Assembly: GCF_001641615.1 (NCBI RefSeq)
Contig: NZ_LRRU01000022.1
Span: forward strand, 424,484 to 488,483
Length of the DNA stretch: 64,000 nt
Direction of reading: 5' to 3'
Source: Pseudoalteromonas gelatinilytica
GTDB taxonomy: Bacteria; Pseudomonadota; Gammaproteobacteria; Enterobacterales; Alteromonadaceae
Within the stretch, counting starts at the first letter, position 1. The number at the start of each line of letters is the position of its first letter. Of this stretch, positions 24,504-32,963 are shown one piece after another. The notes under the pieces are model-generated. The model made no database searches, was not told where the DNA came from, and worked only from the letters and a program-made list of their open reading frames with translations. The position numbers were made by a program, and so were the translations under genes.

Positions 24504-26759
24504 ATGGCAAATTTTTACCTTCCTGACGATGCTAATCAGCAAATTTATTTAGATGCGAATGCAACGACTCCTGTACTTCCTGAAATTGCCGATGTGGTTT
24601 CGCACACGATGCGAGTGTGTTTTGGTAATCCATCAAGCTCTCATATTACGGGTATTCAAGCAAAACACTTATTAGAGCAAACACGTAATAAAGCGCGTGA
24701 AGTTATTGGCGCGACTGATGGTGATATTTTATTTACCTCAGGTGCAACCGAAGGTATTCAAACAGCGGTTGTTTCAACACTGATTGCAGCTAAAAATCAT
24801 CAAGTTGAAAACCCGGTATTACTGTATGGTGCAACAGAGCACAAAGCGGTGCCAAATACGCTCAAGCATTGGAACAGTGTGCTTGATATCAACGCTCAGG
24901 TGCTATCAATCCCTGTTGATAAAAATGGTATTTTAGATCATGAGTTTATTCGTAAACATGCTGCGAATGCACTGATGATTTGTACTATGGCAGTCAACAA
25001 CGAAACCGGTGTATTCCAAGACTTAACCGCAATTGAGCAAGTTATTCGCAGTGAAAACAATAATGTGGCTTGGATGGTTGACTGTGTACAAGCATTAGGC
25101 AAAACCAACTTGGCGCTAAGCCAAACAACCATTGATTATGCCCCATTCTCTGGTCATAAATTGTATGCGCCTAAAGGCATTGGTGTACTTTATATTCGTA
25201 AAGGCAGTGCGTATACGCCATTTATTGCCGGTGGCGGCCAAGAAAGCGGAATGCGTTCAGGCACAGAGAACTTACCCGGTATTGCTGGTTTAAATAAGCT
25301 GTTCTCTTTATTACTTGATAAACAAAATCAAACATTTAAGCCGCTTGAGCAGTTACATGCTTATCGCGAGCAATTACTGGGTGCGCTATTAGATACATTT
25401 GGCAGTATTACCTTTAACCACAGTTTTGAGCATTCAGTGCCAACAACCTTGAACTTTGCGGTGAACGAATTAACCAGTAAAGAAGTAATGGATTTATTTG
25501 ATGCTGCGGGTATCCGTGTGAGTGGCGGCTCTGCGTGTAGCTCAGGTGCAAATCGTAGTTTTGTTTTAGATGCGATGGGAGCCAGTGATTGGCAAAGTGA
25601 AAATGCGATTCGCATGTCATTCGGCCCGGCTGCAAGCCAGCAAGAAATTGACTTTGCTTGTGAAAAAATTCGTTCTTTAAAACCAATTCTAGAAGCAAAC
25701 TGTTTGGTTGTGTCTGATAGTACATCGCCTCAGCAAGAAGTCTGTGCGATTGGCTTAACACAACTGCGCCATCAAGCTGCGTGCTGTTGGCTTTATGTCG
25801 ACAGCGATAAAAATGCAGTGGTAATTGATCCTATTATTGAGCTTATTCCGCGTATGGCGAAAATTGTCGCAACACAAGGTTTAACAGTAAAAGCAATTAT
25901 CGATACGCATAATCACCAAGAGCGTTTATCGGCTCGCTGTCTATTAACCAAAGAGCTCGCAGAGCGCTATGTTGTTAATGAAATAGATGAACTTGGCTGG
26001 CCTAAAGATTCAGCAGCTATCGAATTAAGCGGTGCACATTTAAGCAAAGTAGCGACACCGGGTCACAGTGATGATAGTGTTAGCTATTTATTGAAAGATA
26101 CGCTAAGTGGTCATGTTAGCTATTGTTTCTGTGGTGATTTAATTTTACCAGGTGGCTTGGGAAATACGGCAATTAGCGGCGGCGATGCAGCAAAAATGGC
26201 CTTGTCATTAAAACAGCTTGCACTGGAAGTACAAGATTCAACGGTGATTTGTTCAGGTCATGATTATCAGCAATGTTTTGCAATGGATTGGCATGCACAA
26301 AAAGCAACGACACCGTTATTAGCAAAATTATTAAACGAGCAAGTATCAGATGCTCAGTTTGTTGAATTAAAGCAACAAGCAGATGAGCAAAAGCATTCAA
26401 TGAGTCACTCTTTATGTGGCTATGTTGAAACACTTGAAAGTACGCCAATGAAACAGCTTGCTGCAACCGATGCTAAAGCAATGTTAGACGATAAGGGGAC
26501 TTACCTAATCGATACTCGCGAGCCGTATGAGCATGGTGCGAATAATTTGGCCGAGTTATTTACTGTTGCTGAGAGCAAAGTGATCAACATTCCACTGAGC
26601 CGTATGGCAAACGCCATCGTTCAAGGACAGCTTGATAAAGACCATAGCTACATTTTGGTTTGTCGAAGTGGTAATCGTTCAAAACAAGCGGCAAACAATT
26701 TGTCTCAATTAGGCTTTGAAAACGTTTTTAATTTGAATGGCGGTTTAGCATTGCTTTAA
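24504..26759 (+). CDS. Cysteine desulfurase - MBL-fold hydrolase - rhodanese fusion
   Basis: This 751-residue protein joins three sulfur-chemistry domains. Residues 1-395 are an IscS/NifS-type class V aminotransferase, with PLP Lys219 (SGHKLYAPKG) and a persulfide Cys345 (GGSACSSGANRS). Residues 400-640 are a metallo-beta-lactamase fold resembling persulfide dioxygenases. They keep H469, H471, H521, D545 and H586 but have Glu and Arg (THNHQER) where most MBL enzymes have Asp and His. Residues 650-751 are a rhodanese with Cys720 (CRSGNRS). Human ETHE1 uses one iron held by the matching His, His and Asp, so a mono-iron site is possible here. The chain could make, pass and oxidise persulfide sulfur. 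It is preceded by its own AT-rich promoter region and followed by a terminator. Confidence 0.92.
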   Translation: MANFYLPDDANQQIYLDANATTPVLPEIADVVSHTMRVCFGNPSSSHITGIQAKHLLEQTRNKAREVIGATDGDILFTSGATEGIQTAVVSTLIAAKNHQVENPVLLYGATEHKAVPNTLKHWNSVLDINAQVLSIPVDKNGILDHEFIRKHAANALMICTMAVNNETGVFQDLTAIEQVIRSENNNVAWMVDCVQALGKTNLALSQTTIDYAPFSGHKLYAPKGIGVLYIRKGSAYTPFIAGGGQESGMRSGTENLPGIAGLNKLFSLLLDKQNQTFKPLEQLHAYREQLLGALLDTFGSITFNHSFEHSVPTTLNFAVNELTSKEVMDLFDAAGIRVSGGSACSSGANRSFVLDAMGASDWQSENAIRMSFGPAASQQEIDFACEKIRSLKPILEANCLVVSDSTSPQQEVCAIGLTQLRHQAACCWLYVDSDKNAVVIDPIIELIPRMAKIVATQGLTVKAIIDTHNHQERLSARCLLTKELAERYVVNEIDELGWPKDSAAIELSGAHLSKVATPGHSDDSVSYLLKDTLSGHVSYCFCGDLILPGGLGNTAISGGDAAKMALSLKQLALEVQDSTVICSGHDYQQCFAMDWHAQKATTPLLAKLLNEQVSDAQFVELKQQADEQKHSMSHSLCGYVETLESTPMKQLAATDAKAMLDDKGTYLIDTREPYEHGANNLAELFTVAESKVINIPLSRMANAIVQGQLDKDHSYILVCRSGNRSKQAANNLSQLGFENVFNLNGGLALL

Positions 26760-26782
26760 AAAGTAATATCAATTCAGTCATT

Positions 26783-26808
26783 AAAAAGCCGCTATAAAGC
26801 GGCTTTTT
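26783..26808. terminator. Bidirectional terminator
   Basis: AAAAAGCCGCT and AGCGGCTTTTT around a 4-base loop, between the convergent fusion gene and the lacI-type gene. Confidence 0.92.
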
Positions 26809-26823
26809 CGTAACTTGTATAAA

Positions 26824-27855
26824 TTAGGCTGTTGTAGGACCTGAGCTTTCCCGTACCACCAATGAAGGGGTAAAGGTTGTGATGATGTCTTTATCTTGAT
26901 TGCGTGCACCACGGGTTTTTCTAAACAGTAAACGCGCTGCATGCTGTGAAATTACATCATTGGCTTGATGAGCCGTGGTGAGTTTTGGCCAAGTTTGACG
27001 CGAGAACGGTGAGTCTTCGAAGCCGGTAATTGATAATTGCTGCGGAATTTCAATTCCCATTAAGCGTGAGGCGAATAATGCGCCTGCTGCCATCTCATCG
27101 TTTCCGCCAAGAAGGGCGGTGATGTTTTTCGGATTACTTTCACCCAGCAAGGCTTTTGCACCTTCTACACCTGATTCAAATGAATATTGGCCTTCGTAGA
27201 TCAGCTCATCATTTAATGGAATGCTGTGATCTTTTAACGCGGCTTGATACCCCTCTAAACGTTCAGTTGTTGATTTATGTTCTTTATCACCACACAGGAA
27301 ACCAATATTTTTATGGCCAAGTGACAGTAGGTGAGCGGTGATTTCATACGCAGCTGCGTAGTCATTTACATAAATACAGGTATCTTGATTTTCTTCAGTC
27401 GGGCGACCAGAAAGCACGCGTACATAATGAATGCCCATTTCATCAAGCATCTCGATGATACTGTTTTGTTCTGACAGTGGTGGCGTTAACACAAGGCCTG
27501 CCAAGCGCGAGCGTTTGATCATGGTTTTAAAGTCTTCTTCCATGTTGCCATCAAGGTAATTACACGGATGAATAACCAGCTCATAGCCTTCTTCTTTACA
27601 ACGCGAAAGGACACCGTTCTGCATGTCGATGACATAATAAGCATTCGGGTTGTCATAAACTAAACCAACAGTAAAAGACGATGTGCCTGCTAGGTTACGA
27701 GCTGCAAGATTTGGTTGATAGTTCAACGTGTTAACAGCATCCATCACTATGTCATAGGTTTTTTTTCTGACCGATGGCTCTTTATTAATCACTCGCGAAA
27801 CGGTTTTCATTGAAACACCCGCGAGCTTGGCTACATCATTTATGGTTACTTTCAT
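26824..27855 (-). CDS. LacI-family transcriptional regulator
   Basis: The 343-residue protein has the LacI helix-turn-helix at residues 2-26 (VTINDVAKLAGVSMKTVSRVIN), the hinge helix NLAARNLAGTSSFTVGL, and a periplasmic-binding-protein-like sugar domain to residue 335. It is divergent from pgi and shares with it a 348 bp region holding the palindrome TGACAGCGTTGTCA. The same palindrome recurs near the TonB receptor and the halogenase/sapC genes, so this is the likely local regulator of a sugar-uptake and glucose-6-phosphate regulon. The effector sugar is unknown. Confidence 0.92.
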   Translation of the reverse strand: MKVTINDVAKLAGVSMKTVSRVINKEPSVRKKTYDIVMDAVNTLNYQPNLAARNLAGTSSFTVGLVYDNPNAYYVIDMQNGVLSRCKEEGYELVIHPCNYLDGNMEEDFKTMIKRSRLAGLVLTPPLSEQNSIIEMLDEMGIHYVRVLSGRPTEENQDTCIYVNDYAAAYEITAHLLSLGHKNIGFLCGDKEHKSTTERLEGYQAALKDHSIPLNDELIYEGQYSFESGVEGAKALLGESNPKNITALLGGNDEMAAGALFASRLMGIEIPQQLSITGFEDSPFSRQTWPKLTTAHQANDVISQHAARLLFRKTRGARNQDKDIITTFTPSLVVRESSGPTTA

Positions 27856-28013
27856 ACTGTTACTTTATAGTTAGTTATATTTGTATTATAATAATATCGA
27901 AAAGTGTTCGCCAGAGCGCTTTTTCTGAATTGGTACATTAATATTTAATATAAGTTAGTTAGTGTATCTAATGTTCTACCAAATTAGCAGTAAAATAATT
28001 GAGATAATTTTTA

Positions 28014-28027
28014 TGATACCGGTGTCA
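28014..28027. promoter_or_regulatory. Possible weaker LacI-type operator upstream of pgi
   Basis: TGATACCGGTGTCA is a near-palindrome that shares TGA and TGTCA ends and a central CG with the main operators. Its centre is 66 bp (about six helical turns) upstream of the stronger site at 28080, a spacing that would allow looping. The rest of the 27856-28203 region is AT-rich without other recognisable elements. Confidence 0.4.
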
Positions 28028-28079
28028 AAAGAGAAAAATTGCGCTATTATCTCGACTATAAAATGTAAAAGTAGAACAT

Positions 28080-28093
28080 TGACAGCGTTGTCA
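28080..28093. promoter_or_regulatory. LacI-type operator 1 on the pgi promoter
   Basis: TGACAGCGTTGTCA is a palindrome with one central mismatch. It overlaps a TTGACA -35 element at 28079-28084, which is followed 17 bp later by TAGTGT as a possible -10. A repressor bound here would block pgi transcription. Confidence 0.8.
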
Positions 28094-28203
28094 TTTTAAC
28101 TTAGTGTTAATTTTCATCGTGTTTTTAATTGCTGTCTTTATTCAACATTAATAAAAAGATAGTTAAAAATCAGTTTGTTGCAAGTTTTGAGGGGATTATA
28201 TAT

Positions 28204-29850
28204 ATGAGCAGCCGTTCGCAATTAGCTAGTTGGCAAGCACTATCTGAAAGTGCCAAGAAGATGAAACAAATTCATCTTAAAGATTTATTTGCCAAAGATA
28301 GCACGCGTTTCGAGCAATTCTCAGCTCAAATCCCAGGCGTATTATTCGATTACTCAAAACAACAAATTGATAAAACGGTTTTTGAACAGCTTATTGCTTT
28401 AGCGAAAGAGTGTGACATTAGCGCATGGCGTGAAAAAATGTTCAGTGGTGAGAAAATCAACTTCACTGAAGACCGTGCGGTACTTCATACTGCTTTACGT
28501 AACCGTGCTAATACAGCTGTGATGGTTGATGGCGAAAACGTAACAGACGCAGTTAACGCTGAGCTTGCTAAAATGAAAGCTTTTGTTAGCAAAGTGCGCA
28601 GTGGCGAGTGGTTAGGTTACACAGGTAAAGCGGTGAAAGATGTTGTTGCAATTGGTGTAGGTGGTTCAAACCTAGGCCCGCAAATGGCAACTGAAGCACT
28701 TGCAGCTTATGCTGATGACACATTAAATGTGCATTACGTATCAAATGTTGATGGCGTTCAAATTGCATCTGTTTTACAAGGTTTAGACGTTGAGACAACA
28801 TTATTTGTAATCTCATCTAAAACGTTTACCACCTCAGAAACCATGACTAACGCTAAATCAGCCGTTGAGTGGTTTTTACAAACAGCCCAAGCACAAGAGC
28901 ATATTGCTAAGCACTTTGTGGCTGTAAGCACCAATTTAGAAAAAACAGCGGCCTTTGGTATCGCTGATGAAAACGTATTCACAATGTGGGATTGGGTAGG
29001 CGGTCGCTTTTCTTTATGGAGTGCGATAGGATTACCAATCGCCCTGTACCTAGGCTTCGATGCGTTCGAAGAAATCCTAGAAGGTGCGTTTGAAATTGAT
29101 GAGCATTTTAAAAATGCTGAATTTGAAAATAACGTACCATTATTAATGGCGCTTTTAAGTGTTTGGAACACAAGCTTTTTAGGCTATACGGCGCAAGCAA
29201 TTTTACCGTATGACCAAGCACTACACATGTTACCTGCATATTTGCAGCAAGGTGAGATGGAAAGTAACGGTAAACATGTTACTTTCGCAGGTGAAACGGT
29301 TCCTTACACGACGGTTCCAATCATTTGGGGCATGACAGGTATCAATGGCCAACATGCTTTTTACCAATGTCTGCACCAAGGTAATGTGATTGTACCTGCT
29401 GACTTTATTGCTTCAATTGAGCCGCAAGTCAATGTTGGTAAGCACCATGATATTTTATTATCAAACTTCTTTGCACAAACCGAAGCAATGATGGCCGGTG
29501 TTGATGCAGAGCAAGTAACTGCAGATTTAACCGCGAAAGGTAAATCTGAAGCAGAAATTGCAGAATTATTGAATCACAAGATTCACCAAGGCAATCGCCC
29601 AACAACGTCAATGTTATTAGATAAAGTTGATGCGAAAACGGTAGGACGTTTAATTGCGCTTTATGAGCACAAGATCTTCTGCCAAGGCATTATCTTAGAA
29701 ATCTGTTCATTTGACCAATGGGGTGTAGAGCTAGGTAAGGGACTTGCCTCTAAAATTGAAGCTGAATTATTTGATGACGCAGTAAGTCATCCACACGACA
29801 GCTCAACCAATGGACTGATCGCTTACTATAAAACACATCGTAAGCAGTAA
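28204..29850 (+). CDS. pgi: Glucose-6-phosphate isomerase
   Basis: This enzyme interconverts glucose-6-phosphate and fructose-6-phosphate. The ATG at 28204, with gaggggat upstream, gives 548 residues, the E. coli-type length. The frame is open from 28129 but the extra residues are not family-like. Signatures include AIGVGGSNLGPQMATEAL, SKTFTTSETMTNA, the DWVGGRFSLWSAIGLPIALYLG block and the C-terminal FDQWGVELGKGLA. It is followed by zwf and pgl, so this locus handles the glucose-6-phosphate branch point, under a promoter with a LacI-type operator. Confidence 0.97.
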   Translation: MSSRSQLASWQALSESAKKMKQIHLKDLFAKDSTRFEQFSAQIPGVLFDYSKQQIDKTVFEQLIALAKECDISAWREKMFSGEKINFTEDRAVLHTALRNRANTAVMVDGENVTDAVNAELAKMKAFVSKVRSGEWLGYTGKAVKDVVAIGVGGSNLGPQMATEALAAYADDTLNVHYVSNVDGVQIASVLQGLDVETTLFVISSKTFTTSETMTNAKSAVEWFLQTAQAQEHIAKHFVAVSTNLEKTAAFGIADENVFTMWDWVGGRFSLWSAIGLPIALYLGFDAFEEILEGAFEIDEHFKNAEFENNVPLLMALLSVWNTSFLGYTAQAILPYDQALHMLPAYLQQGEMESNGKHVTFAGETVPYTTVPIIWGMTGINGQHAFYQCLHQGNVIVPADFIASIEPQVNVGKHHDILLSNFFAQTEAMMAGVDAEQVTADLTAKGKSEAEIAELLNHKIHQGNRPTTSMLLDKVDAKTVGRLIALYEHKIFCQGIILEICSFDQWGVELGKGLASKIEAELFDDAVSHPHDSSTNGLIAYYKTHRKQ

Positions 29851-29906
29851 TAGATTCGCAGCAACAGCTGCAAACCGAATACCTTTGAACGGGTAGCGCT
29901 GGAGTT

Positions 29907-29950
29907 CTTAGGGCCTGTATTTTTGTGAGAGGATTTACAGAGCCCCTAAG
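29907..29950. repeat. Inverted repeat between pgi and zwf
   Basis: CTTAGGGcCTGTA (29907-29919) can pair with TACAGaGcCCCTAAG ending at 29950, with small bulges and a loop of about 16 bases. There is no T run, so it is not a standard terminator; it could be an RNA-processing or stabilising hairpin after pgi. No LacI-type operator was seen in this 269 bp spacer. Confidence 0.5.
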
Positions 29951-30119
29951 ACTCATTTACTTCAGCCAACATAAGAATAATGAGTAAGCTACTTACAAAA
30001 AAATTCAACAGGCTTTGTTAAAGGGATCATCTAACACAGCCAAATCAACCAGATAACAACACGCACTGCCATACTGCATGAGTCGATTAACATGGCATTG
30101 CCAATGTAGAGAGTGATAT

Positions 30120-31592
30120 ATGTTAAATCCATTTGATATCGTAATTTTTGGGGGCGGCGGTGATCTTGCGTTACGCAAATTACTTCCTGCAATGTATCGC
30201 GCTTATCAAGAGGGCAACCTTCCTCAAGGTTCTCGTATCCTTCCTACGGTACGCGAAGAAAGCAAACGTAAAGAATACATCGAAACAGCACATAAAGCGT
30301 TACAAGACTTTTTAGGTAAAGGTGAGTACAACGCAAAAGATTGGAAAGCGTTTTCAGCTTACCTTGTACCCGTTGTATCTAATGTGACAGAAGCCGACGA
30401 TGACTGGGATAAACTAAGAGATATTCTTAATGAACACGATGCTGATAAGTCTCGTGTTTTTTACCTTTCATTACCACCTGCGGTTTACGGTAGCTGCTGT
30501 GAAATCCTATCTAAGAAAGGTTTAATCACAGAAACATCACGTGTTGTTGTTGAAAAGCCAATTGGTTACTGTGGTGAATCTGCTGAAGCAATCAATGCAA
30601 AAATTGCTGAATACTTCAAAGAAGAGCAAGTATTCCGTATTGACCATTACTTAGGTAAAGAAACCGTACAAAACTTAATGGCACTGCGTTTTTCAAACTC
30701 ACTGTTTGAAAACCTATGGGATGCTAAATCAATCGATAACATCCAAATTAGCTTATCAGAAACCGTAGGCTTAGAAAGCCGCGCTGGTTTCTACGATAAA
30801 GCAGGTGCATTACGAGATATGGTTCAAAACCACTTGCTACAATTACTTTGTTTAGTGGCAATGGAATCACCAAACAAATTAAACGCAAACAGCATCCGTA
30901 CTGAAAAATTAAAAGTACTTGAGTCGCTACGTCCGTTAGTGGCGGAAGATGTTGATGCAAACATTGTCCGTGGTCAGTACGTGCCAGGTAACTTAGACGG
31001 TAAAATTGTCCCAGGTTACTTAGAAGAATTAAACGAAGGCGCAAGTAAAACAGAAACTTTTGTTGCAATTCGTGCGCATATCGATAACTGGCGTTGGGCA
31101 GGTGTGCCTTTCTATCTTCGTACCGGTAAACGTATGAAAAAGCGTTGTGCTGAAATCGTTGTTGAATACAAAAAAGTGTCTCACAACGTTTATACCGACA
31201 ACGTAGGTAACATTGAACCAAACCGTCTTGTTATTCGTCTGCAACCAGAAGAAACAATTCAATTAACACTGATGTCTAAGCGCCTTGATAACCTTGAGAT
31301 GCAACTAGAGCCAGTAACTATGAACATTGAGTTATCGCAAGCGTATAGTAATGGTTTCCATTCAGATGCTTACAAGCGCTTAATGTTAGATGCCGCAGCA
31401 AATAACCCATCGCTGTTTATTCACCGTGATGAAGTGCGTCAAGCATGGAAATGGATTGACCCAATCATTGAGCGTTGGCAAGAAAAAGGTGCACCATCGT
31501 TATACCGTGCTGGTACATGGGGCCCTGAAGATGCAGATGAGCTTTTAGAAGAAAACAACCATGTATGGTTTAACACAGGCGATAAGGCGTAA
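30120..31592 (+). CDS. zwf: Glucose-6-phosphate 1-dehydrogenase
   Basis: The 490-residue enzyme oxidises glucose-6-phosphate to 6-phosphogluconolactone with NADP. It has the nucleotide-binding start VIFGGGGDLALRKLLPAMY, EKPIGYCGESA, the catalytic RIDHYLGKETVQN (active-site His), and YLRTGKRMKKR. In most homologues the first motif reads GASGDL; here it is GGGGDL. The pgl gene begins 5 bp after its stop, so the two are cotranscribed. Confidence 0.97.
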   Translation: MLNPFDIVIFGGGGDLALRKLLPAMYRAYQEGNLPQGSRILPTVREESKRKEYIETAHKALQDFLGKGEYNAKDWKAFSAYLVPVVSNVTEADDDWDKLRDILNEHDADKSRVFYLSLPPAVYGSCCEILSKKGLITETSRVVVEKPIGYCGESAEAINAKIAEYFKEEQVFRIDHYLGKETVQNLMALRFSNSLFENLWDAKSIDNIQISLSETVGLESRAGFYDKAGALRDMVQNHLLQLLCLVAMESPNKLNANSIRTEKLKVLESLRPLVAEDVDANIVRGQYVPGNLDGKIVPGYLEELNEGASKTETFVAIRAHIDNWRWAGVPFYLRTGKRMKKRCAEIVVEYKKVSHNVYTDNVGNIEPNRLVIRLQPEETIQLTLMSKRLDNLEMQLEPVTMNIELSQAYSNGFHSDAYKRLMLDAAANNPSLFIHRDEVRQAWKWIDPIIERWQEKGAPSLYRAGTWGPEDADELLEENNHVWFNTGDKA

Positions 31593-31597
31593 TTAAG

Positions 31598-32308
31598 ATG
31601 GCAACAATTGTTGAAAAATTCTTTGCAAACAAAGACGAATTAACAGCTGAGCTTTCTTCAAGCCTTGAGCAAAGCCTTGTTGCTGGTATTAAAGAAGATG
31701 GTCGCGCGGTATTGATGGTATCGGGTGGCTCATCGCCAGCACCTGCTTATAAGCACTTATCAAACCTTGAGCTTGATTGGGCAAACATCGATGTTGCTAT
31801 GGTTGATGAGCGTTGGGTTGATGCTGATCATGAAAAAAGTAATGAAGCATTTATCAAAAGTACGCTATTACAAAACCATGGCGCAGCTGCTAATTTCGTG
31901 ACAATGAAAAATGACGCATTAACGGCGCAAAACGGTGTAGCTGAATGTGAAGCTGCATACAAAGCATTAAAGCGTCCTTTTGATGTGACAATTTTAGGCA
32001 TGGGTCCTGATGGTCATACGGCTTCACTTTTCCCGCATGCTGAAGGTCTTGAACACGGCCTAGCAACAGATGATTTAGTATGTGCAATTAATGCTATCGA
32101 AAGTGACGTGACAGGTAAAATCACTGAGCGTATGACACTAACTTTATCTGCAATTGCAGATTCTAAAGTTGTGAAGCTTTTAATTAGCGGTGAAGAAAAA
32201 CTCGCTGTTTATAAGCAAGCGAAAGAGGGCGGTGTAGTTGCTGACATGCCTTTACGTGCAGTATTGAATCACCCACATATCAATATTGAAGTTTATTGGG
32301 CGCCTTAA
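31598..32308 (+). CDS. pgl: 6-phosphogluconolactonase
   Basis: The 236-residue enzyme hydrolyses 6-phosphogluconolactone. It shows the DevB/Pgl signatures VSGGSSPAPAYKHL, VDERWVDADHEKSNEAF and the active-site LGMGPDGHTASLFPHA. It directly follows zwf and ends in a strong terminator. The edd and eda genes of the Entner-Doudoroff pathway do not follow here, unlike in several related bacteria. Confidence 0.96.
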   Translation: MATIVEKFFANKDELTAELSSSLEQSLVAGIKEDGRAVLMVSGGSSPAPAYKHLSNLELDWANIDVAMVDERWVDADHEKSNEAFIKSTLLQNHGAAANFVTMKNDALTAQNGVAECEAAYKALKRPFDVTILGMGPDGHTASLFPHAEGLEHGLATDDLVCAINAIESDVTGKITERMTLTLSAIADSKVVKLLISGEEKLAVYKQAKEGGVVADMPLRAVLNHPHINIEVYWAP

Positions 32309-32330
32309 TCGCCCGATTAAACTGAACTTC

Positions 32331-32358
32331 AAAAGCGAGCTATTATGCTCGCTTTTTT
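32331..32358 (+). terminator. Terminator after pgl
   Basis: AAAAGCGAGC and GCTCGCTTTT around a 6-base loop, followed by a T run. Confidence 0.92.
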
Positions 32359-32429
32359 GTTTTTAAATACTCACCTTTAACGAGCATTTTTGCATAAACT
32401 CGTTTTCTTTAAATAGCCCGATAAAGAGT

Positions 32430-32477
32430 TAGACAAGTACAATAGGGCTCTATATAATTAAAATGACAACGCTGTCA
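32430..32477 (+). promoter_or_regulatory. Strong promoter with LacI-type operator 2
   Basis: TAGACA (32430-32435), a 17 bp spacer and TATAAT (32453-32458) form a near-consensus sigma-70 promoter. The palindrome TGACAACGCTGTCA (32464-32477) covers the predicted start site, a classic repressor position. The next gene, the TonB receptor, starts 487 bp further on, so the transcript would have a long leader with no convincing gene in it. Confidence 0.75.
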
Positions 32478-32893
32478 TTGTTATTGATTGTTATTCTCAA
32501 AGCCCCTTTAACTCATTCTGCCCAGAAAAAGTTAAAAATAATTTGTACATGACAGCGTGCTTTCAGAAACACGGTAGTTTTTTAAGCTAATTTATTGTTA
32601 GATAAAAGGTTTTATATAACTTTTAGTTATGGTTAATAAATACTCAGTGGAAACTAAAGCTTACAAAAATACATGTGATTTTTAGCAAATTTCAAAAACT
32701 CATCCTTTTGGTCTTTTCATCTGCAATATCACTCATGCTATATTTGCGCCGTTTATTTGTAACAATTCTTAAAAACTCAATATTAAATATTAGTTATATC
32801 AATAACTTGATTATTTCGTTGTAAATTTTTTGCACAAATTAACCAAAAAGATGTAGCACAAATGTAATTTAGAGTGTATGGTTTGTTACTAGA

Positions 32894-32907
32894 TGACAGC
32901 GTTGTCA
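32894..32907. promoter_or_regulatory. LacI-type operator 3 upstream of the TonB receptor
   Basis: TGACAGCGTTGTCA, identical to operator 1, lies 57 bp before the receptor start. With operator 2, 430 bp upstream, it could form a repression loop or serve a second promoter. The rest of 32359-32963 is AT-rich with no gene. Confidence 0.8.
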
Positions 32908-32963
32908 TCATCACTGGGCAGAAGTGATATAAAAAACCAACAAAATGATTCAAGGGGAATCCT

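Noticed and set aside
29984..29996. GTAAGCTACTTAC as a HexR site before zwf
   Set aside because: It is a small palindrome that does not match the HexR consensus well enough to claim.
32463..32552. 29-codon frame starting within LacI-type operator 2
   Set aside because: Its ATG is formed by operator bases at the predicted transcription start, leaving no ribosome site; more likely chance.
32550..32557. TGACAGCG, half of the LacI-type operator
   Set aside because: The second half (CTGTCA-like) is absent, so it is probably not a functional site.
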